DNA from: Actinomucor elegans
Lineage: Eukaryota > Mucoromycota > Mucoromycetes > Mucorales > Mucoraceae
DNA: 64,000 nt
Direction: 5' to 3'
Assembly: GCA_026027325.1 (NCBI GenBank)
Contig: JAMSLZ010000001.1
Span: 3,968,001 to 4,032,000 of the forward strand
The stretch's first letter is position 1, and each line of letters opens with the position of its first letter. A model generated the notes under the pieces. It worked only from the letters and a program-made list of their open reading frames with translations, did not search any database and had not been told where the DNA came from. A program made the translations under genes and the position numbers. Shown here in pieces: positions 58,101-64,000 of this stretch.

Positions 58101-58674
58101 CTGTAGCTGTAAAGGAAAATAATCACGGGCGGCAAAGCTGATATCAAGTCATTCAGTCATCCACTAGTGTTATGCGTTTCTCACAGTGCATAAACCAAAA
58201 GACTGCAGTCACGGTCAGAGTCACAAAATCGAGTTTATCAAAACTTCCCAATGACTTCTAATCAGCCATTCAGTACCAAAGATACTCTCTTTATATTTGT
58301 ATAATAAGTTTAAATGCTATAAATATTAGGCTGTCTCATCTTGAGACACTAGTACTGAAGATTTATCTATGCTATTCACTGCTTTAAGCGCCTTTGAATA
58401 GTTTATCATATATCAGTGCATGTTTTAAAGAAAAGACAAAATTGGAAGTGAATGTAACAATGGCTTAATGCAATTAATGAGCGTAATGCTTATTATATTG
58501 CAGCGGGTATATGTATATATGTATATATAGCAGAAGTGAAGCCTAGACAAACAATCAATTAATATCTATCAATTAGGAGGCTGAATGTTTGAAAGCTGTC
58601 CGCTACCCTTGGTTACACATCACACAATTCCTTTCCAGCGTAATAACCGTAAATTGGCCCCTTCATATTTTACA

Positions 58675-58684
58675 TATATATAAA
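58675..58684 (+). promoter_or_regulatory. TATA-like box of the small secreted gene
   Basis: TATATATAAA, about 60 bp upstream of the start codon at 58744. Confidence 0.5.
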
Positions 58685-58743
58685 CGAGGGATAATTAACT
58701 CCAAATCAATAAGCATCTTTTCTTTTATTCTTGTTTATATAAT

Positions 58744-59385
58744 ATGTTCAAGTCCATCATTGTATTACTATTCACAATAACCTGTATCGTTTCATACAGT
58801 TTGGCTGATCAAATCTACATTCACGGTCCACCTCGCAATGCTATCTATCATCCTACAGATATCATGGATATTCGCTACAGTGGTATATAACCAAAATGCT
58901 AGTTACGTCACTTGTATTTCTAACAAATGATTTATTATAGTACGTGCAATGGGCATGACAAAGATTTGGGCAACCTACGCTACCTTAACGCACCTACCAA
59001 CCAACAAAACAATTGATACATTTCCACTTGTCAATTGGGCCAACAGCAATGGTAGCGCGCCTGTATCAATTCACCAAGAATGGATTATTCCTGCATCAAT
59101 TCCATTAGGTAACTACTCCCTTGCCATCAATGGAAAGTAAGTAGATCATTCTTTTATTCCATTATGATTTTCTAACCTGATTCTTTGAATAGTACCACTT
59201 TCGTTTGCTCCAAAAACAATAATGGAGCTGGTAAGAAGGACCATTTACATCAGAAAAAGAATATCATATTGATCCTCTTTCTCTCTCACTTTATAATAGC
59301 TCCTTTCGATCGCTGCCATGCTGTTTTGCGTGAACAAACTGTATTTGTGATTACCAATGGCACAGAAACTTCTAATACCAACTAA
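58744..59385 (+). CDS. Small secreted protein, Ig-like, unrecognised
   Basis: Four exons (58744-58882, 58941-59136, 59193-59230, 59300-59385) give 152 aa. A clear signal peptide (MFKSIIVLLFTITCIVSYSL) leads to a beta-rich segment IYIHGPPRNAIYHPTDIMDI, TKIWATYATLTHLPTNKTID, then IPLGNYSLAINGNTTFVCS. It has several N-glycosylation sites (NKT, NGS, NYS, NTT, NGT) and two Cys. The layout recalls single-domain Kre9-like wall proteins (compare the gene at 15886), but no signature residues prove it. All splice sites are canonical. Probably extracellular or cell-wall; function unknown. Confidence 0.7.
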
Positions 59386-61442
59386 ATAGTATGAATAAAA
59401 AGCATCCTTGTAATTATATATCGCAATATATTTTCTAAAGCGTTTTTACATATTATAATCTCTTCTGGAAATATCATTACTACGATAATATTGTAAAGAA
59501 AGCCAATGCAAATTACTTTAATTAGTCAAATTGCATATTTTCGGTTTTATTATGGGTGTAATCATCTTACTGTTGTGTCTCATATTCAAAATCTGGAAGA
59601 CAAATAACAATGATCGGATCAATCAGGTATTGCTATTTAAGGTTACCTCAAGCTCTTGCTATAACTACATGATATACTGACTTGCTTGTTTAGGTAGTCT
59701 AAAGCCGCAATATCAGAAAGTTGTTTTTGACGTAAGTATAGAATGGCCTGTACTCCAATCCTTCAGAGAGGGCCCAATAATGATTGATAATTTTCTTGAA
59801 TTTATATCCCAATATATACTAAATATGTGGAGCAATACTAGGCAGTAAGTCTAATATGTACAAATCATAAATCCAGTGCTATTTCGAGATAATAAAATGT
59901 GATTCGAAATCCTTCAACTTGAGAAGACTGTTGGAATTATAATTATTGGTCAGTCATTGAATAGCTAATATAATATATATATATATAAAATAGAGAGCTG
60001 CTACAAAGATCTTGTAGGGATCATAAATTATAACCAACTCTTATATAATAACGCCAAGCAATGGGATCTCATCATCATCAGGTGCGATATTGAAGCAAAA
60101 ATGGCCTCAAGCAGCGGAGCTGGTGTTTTAATGCATAGAAAATACATATAGTATACGATTAGCTATTGACAAACACCATATACGAAGATCTATGTAATGA
60201 AATAAAGCCTGTATCAACTTATTCTTATGATGGATTAGTTATCAAATGCAACATTTGACCAAGATTGACTAAGGACTTTAGATCTTCTAAGAGCTCTAAA
60301 TTATATAAATTACTGCCAACAATTAACATGCAGTATAGTTTGTTATTTTATTATTAAAGTTGTGTATACTTTTATAATAATACTACAATATTCAAGATCT
60401 AATAACAGTTCAAAAGATCCAAAAAATCAACTTTTTTCAAGAAAAACTCCACCAAATAATGAAAGCATCAGATAGCTTTTACATCATTAGATGTATCAGT
60501 AAATTCTGTTAATATTTGTTTGGAATGCCATGAGTTTTTGCCATGAAAAAATGAAATCAATAGTTTTTTTTTAAAAAAAAACAAAAGGCGGGATTCAATC
60601 GTCACCAGCCAATAAAACTACATGATCCGCAGTTTATCTCCATAATGTAATATGTTCATAGTATGTTAGTCAACAGTGAACTTAATAGAGGCAGTGCTTT
60701 ATCTAAACTTGTACAAATTATTAAAAGTGATATATGGAGATCAGCCGAAAGGTTTTGAAGCTAGCATAAAGCTACTTAAATCTTGAATAAAAATACTATA
60801 AAACTTGCACCATTAAACGTGTAATGGAAATTCACTTGCATTATATTAATGAATTATACGCGGCGAAGATAGTAACTGAAATTGAATTGACAGTATCAGC
60901 TGCAGCAGCCTCCCTATTTAATTACCGCATCCCAATCAAAGCCTTGTATGCATTCATATTCCTCTTAAAGTGAGGCGGCGTAAGGAATTTGAAAATGCAC
61001 TACATAACTATTTGTCATTGCATTTATAGAATTTGGTTTCTCGGTTTATTTCATAGATGTAGACACAGGACACAAGTATAAATGCAGCCTAGTTTTGTAT
61101 GGCTTTATTTTATATAATGGAAATCAGTATTCCTTAAGTTGAAAGGAAAAAATGCTTCCTTTAACTGATATGAACCGTTAGGTTTCATAGTTCAACAGCC
61201 GTTACTTTCCTAAGAAAACTGATATGATGGAATGTTTCTCAATTTTAAAAAAAAACTTCCTTCTTCTATTATTCTCTTTCTTTACTGTGATACACCACTC
61301 CCAAATGATGACTGAAAATATGACTTCACCTAACTTGCCGTTAACAAGAGACCAGCAAAGAATTTCTTTGCCAGTAAAGTTTCTTTGCCATTGCATGTCA
61401 TTAAGTTTAATTAACAATGAGGTTTTTTTTTGAATGAAATAG
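59386..61442. other. Intergenic with repeat copies
   Basis: About 2 kb without a supported gene. Copies of the dispersed core lie at 60079-60110 (weak) and 60240-60285 (clear), about 161 bp apart. Confidence 0.55.
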
Positions 61443-63480
61443 ATGGCAGATATCGAAGCAAGCGTTTGTCGACTACTAATGACTACGAAAAAGCTATTAG
61501 AGACATTAACTGCGTGGTCTGCTCAAGAAGTCAAGGATACACAAGTGTATGACGAATACAATGCGCTTGAATTTCATTTTGCCAAGGCTACACAAGCATT
61601 TGAATCAGTTTCGTTACCAATGGAGTAAGTAAAAGCACGAACTAAATGGCGCAACGATTAATGAACTCGATTTAGAGATATGATTCATTTACCTGATAAA
61701 CTGTTTGCATGCTTACGAGATACACTGTCCAAAGAAGCTTCATCTGCAACCTTAGAACAGCATTTACCTGCTATAAGAGATATTATATTGACTTTACTAC
61801 AGGGCTTGAAAAAGAAACAGGCTCAGTTACGTGAGCGATTTGAACCTGCTAATTCCAAGTTGTTATCTCGAGCGCATCAACAGCAATTGTCTCCATTACA
61901 AACAGCTCCTATCCCTTTGCCGTCTCCTTCATCGTCTACAGAACCATTGATAAAAGCGCAGCAGCGCCATTCAATTCCTCAGTCACCTGTTTCACCTTCT
62001 ACCGCCAATGAAGAAATAGATATCAATGATCCTTCAGCTAAGGACGCATTAGACGCTCTTACACTACAGGGGAATTTAGCTAGGCGTTCTTCTATACGTA
62101 AAACTGCACGTCATTCAACAAAAATAGAAGCTACTCTAGATTTATATTTGAAAGTAGGAGATCGAGTAAAGAAATGCACTGTAAATCAACAAGATGTAAC
62201 CTTACCGGCATTACATCAGTTATTTCGACGCGTGTTTTCTTTATCAGCCATAGAAGACTCTATTATCAATATCTTGGACCCAGTTTCGAATATTGAATAT
62301 GAGTTAGAACATATTAAAGATGTACAACCCTATTCAATGCTAACTTTAAAAGGTAGTATGATACAACTCATACAATGAAATCATGTCAACTAAAAATACG
62401 TTTTTAGACGTCAACGCGCCACAACAAGTAGACGCTAGTATAAAAGCTTTGTTGGAGGAAACCATACAGCAAGCTTTACAGAAATTCACACTTCAAACCC
62501 CCAATATACCCCAAGATACGGTCAAGAAGCAACAGCAAGAGTTGGAATCTCTACGTCATGATCTAAAGATGGTGCAACGCGTGTACCAAGATTATAAGAA
62601 CCAAACAACCCAAATCATTGATGATTTGAGAGCTAAAAGCCAAAAAGTGACAGACAATAAAGCCTCTACTATCGTCATATTAGACGAAAAAGCCCATGCC
62701 GAAATGAACGAAAGTAGGGAAGTCGCACAAAGAGCAGCTACCATGATCACCAATCGACTGGAAGCGCTACAAGATGCGATTGATCAACTGAAATTGGATG
62801 TTACGCAAAAACGTTGCCGGCCCTCTAAAAACCAACTCAACTACTGTAAAGATGAGTCCCAATCGGTACTGGTCGAAATGAACGATCTTCAGTCACTTGT
62901 CAAAAAATTCAAACCCATCTGGAAAAAGGCTTGGGAAGTACAGCTCCAGCAGATCGTAAAAGAGCAACAATTTCTCAAAGAACAAGAGGCTTTGTTGGTG
63001 GATTTAAAAGACGATCATAAAGCTGTACTGGAAGTATTGGATCAGTTGATCAAGATTTCAGAGATACATGAACGAAAGAAACATTTAGGGGTTGAATTTC
63101 GTGTGGCTCCTGCAGAAGAAGGGTTTGAAGGAATGACGAGTGTCATGAAGCAAGTGTCGACCATCCAAGTCGACCATGACCGTCGGGTGCAAGCCATTGC
63201 TCAAGCTGAAAAGTTGCGTTCAAAAGGACTATCTCAACGTATCGATGCTTTTGAGCGAGAATTGACCAACTTTGTAGGCCTTCGTAAGCTGAAAAAGACG
63301 GGTGGAGCTGAAGCAATCGAGAAACAAAGACAGGAAAAAGACATGGCGATCATGAAGCAAATTTTTGTTGATTCAACTGGAAATCATGAAACGCATTTGC
63401 CTCAAGAACCAACATCTATTCAAAAGGATGTTGAAAGACCTTCAACCTTTGATCAAAGTGAACCTAGTAATCAAGATTGA
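61443..63480 (+). CDS. BUD6: Bud6/Aip3, actin and formin nucleation-promoting factor
   Basis: Three exons (61443-61624, 61676-62352, 62408-63480) give 643 aa. The N-terminal helical region resembles the Bud6/Aip3 N-terminus, followed by a Ser/Pro linker, a compact domain (TLDLYLKVGDRVKKCTVNQQ through LRRVFS-type helices) and the AIP3 coiled-coil core (VEMNDLQSLVKKFKPIWKKA, WEVQLQQIVKEQQFLKEQEA, LDQLIKISEIHERKKHLGVE). Bud6 binds actin and formins at polarity sites. The two large open frames are offset by one base with a TGA at 62376-62378, but a 55-nt intron (gtagta...tttttag, 62353-62407) joins LTLK to DVNAPQQVD in frame. I therefore call one gene, not two. Confidence 0.9.
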
Positions 63481-63573
63481 AGGTAACTGTAGTACAATGG
63501 CCCACGTAAATCTTGATTGTTAGGTGTAAATGACGTTATAGGTCAGTTGCCTATTTAAAAGCTTAATTTCGCT

Positions 63574-63584
63574 TATATATAAAG
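63574..63584 (+). promoter_or_regulatory. TATA-like box of the micro-protein gene
   Basis: TATATATAAAG, about 55 bp upstream of the start codon at 63639. Confidence 0.5.
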
Positions 63585-63638
63585 CAGCCAAAATCAGACT
63601 CTTTCTTCTCTATCTCTTCTTTCGTAATAAATAAAACC

Positions 63639-63845
63639 ATGAAATTTACTACTATCTTGTTCAAGTACGATAACCGAGTCTCTAATGCTATTCCTGCGGA
63701 TAAAGCTGCAAGTAACTTTTGCACTTGTTGTGGTGTAGATGTCACTCAGTTCAGGTAAAGTAACTAGGATCGTCGTTTCATAACAAAGAGAAAACTGACA
63801 TTTTGTTTTAGCCATGAATTTTGGTGTCGATTCTCTACAAACTAA
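63639..63845 (+). CDS. Cys-containing micro-protein, two exons, unrecognised
   Basis: Exons 63639-63754 and 63812-63845 join in phase to about 49 aa: it begins MKFTTILFKYDNRVSNAIPA, has a CTCCGVDVTQF cluster and a last Cys in EFWCRFSTN. The first residues recall a signal start but are not hydrophobic enough to call one. A TATA-like box at the right distance, canonical splice sites and a pyrimidine-rich leader support transcription. Four Cys in 49 residues suggest metal binding or disulfides. It could also be the short remnant of a longer gene. Confidence 0.5.
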
Positions 63846-64000
63846 CTGTTACATACATATATTTATATATTTATATTTATATTTATATTGTACATACCAT
63901 CCTCTTCCAAAAACACAAAAAGGCCTGCCCTTCTCTTTTTTTTTTTATGTATATATAAGCTATTCAGTAACAAGATACCCTGATCATCACTATTACATCA
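63846..64000. other. Right edge, AT-rich 3-prime flank
   Basis: TTTATA-type repeats around 63860-63890 and poly-T; no gene visible before the window ends. Confidence 0.5.

Larger units (their letters stand above)
58024..58743. other. Intergenic with AGT microsatellite
   Basis: Divergent upstream region of ATG9 and the small secreted gene. A run of about 13 AGT/TAG triplets lies at 58062-58100. No gene seen. Confidence 0.55.

Noticed and set aside
59557..59640. Tiny membrane peptide ORF (starts MGVIILLLCLIF)
   Set aside because: It runs into a donor-like site but no acceptor extends it by more than two codons; too short to support.
62376..62385. Two separate genes at the BUD6 locus
   Set aside because: A canonical 55-nt intron joins the two frames precisely into one Bud6-like protein of 643 aa.

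Overview
The window reads as nuclear DNA of an early-diverging fungus, most likely a member of the Mucorales (Mucoromycota). The evidence is an AT-rich sequence, genes cut by many short GT-AG introns of about 50 to 80 nt with TAG/CAG acceptors, fungus-specific proteins (Acl4-like, Kre9-like, Vps3844-like, Bud6/AIP3), and degenerate transposon relics of kinds I associate with Mucoromycota. The genus cannot be fixed from sequence alone. I rebuilt exon structures by hand. For most genes the exon lengths sum to a whole number of codons, which supports the models.

Layout: PAT1 (decapping activator, minus) fills 0.6-3.5 kb. A gene-poor stretch follows, holding one doubtful small secreted ORF and repeat copies. 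Next come a quinone oxidoreductase gene broken by four in-frame stops (7.4-8.9 kb), an SGNH/GDSL membrane-anchored hydrolase (10.3-11.7 kb), RPL6 (14.0-14.8 kb) divergent from a probable APC13, a Kre9-like secreted protein, and the TPR chaperone ACL4 (18.4-19.6 kb). At 19.74-20.52 kb lies a foldback element with nearly perfect 237-bp inverted arms. Then follow a Myb/SANT protein, a Vps3844-like membrane protein, a coiled-coil protein, an AIG2-like cyclotransferase, seipin, CLASRP (an SR-type splicing regulator), a cytochrome P450, an ABHD10-like hydrolase, a tiny hypothetical gene, a PA-domain subtilase, a drug/metabolite-type transporter, RPS22 (uS8) divergent from NOP7, and a DRAP-deaminase-like protein. 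From 49.1 to 51.7 kb sit two decayed mobile-element-like genes side by side: a Tc1/mariner-type transposase and a possible PD-(D/E)XK-like family. The right part holds PUT2 (P5C dehydrogenase), ATG9, a small secreted protein, BUD6 and a Cys-containing micro-protein.

Functional themes: ribosome production recurs (eL6, uS8, Nop7, and Acl4, the chaperone for L4). RNA fate is represented by Pat1 and CLASRP, membrane and lipid biology by seipin, Atg9 and Vps3844, and cell surface and polarity by the Kre9-like protein, the secreted proteins and Bud6. Intergenic DNA is long for a fungus. It carries an apparently uncharacterised repeat family with a conserved core, spaced about 140-175 bp apart in places. 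This family and the foldback element built from it are the most interesting unexplained structures here.
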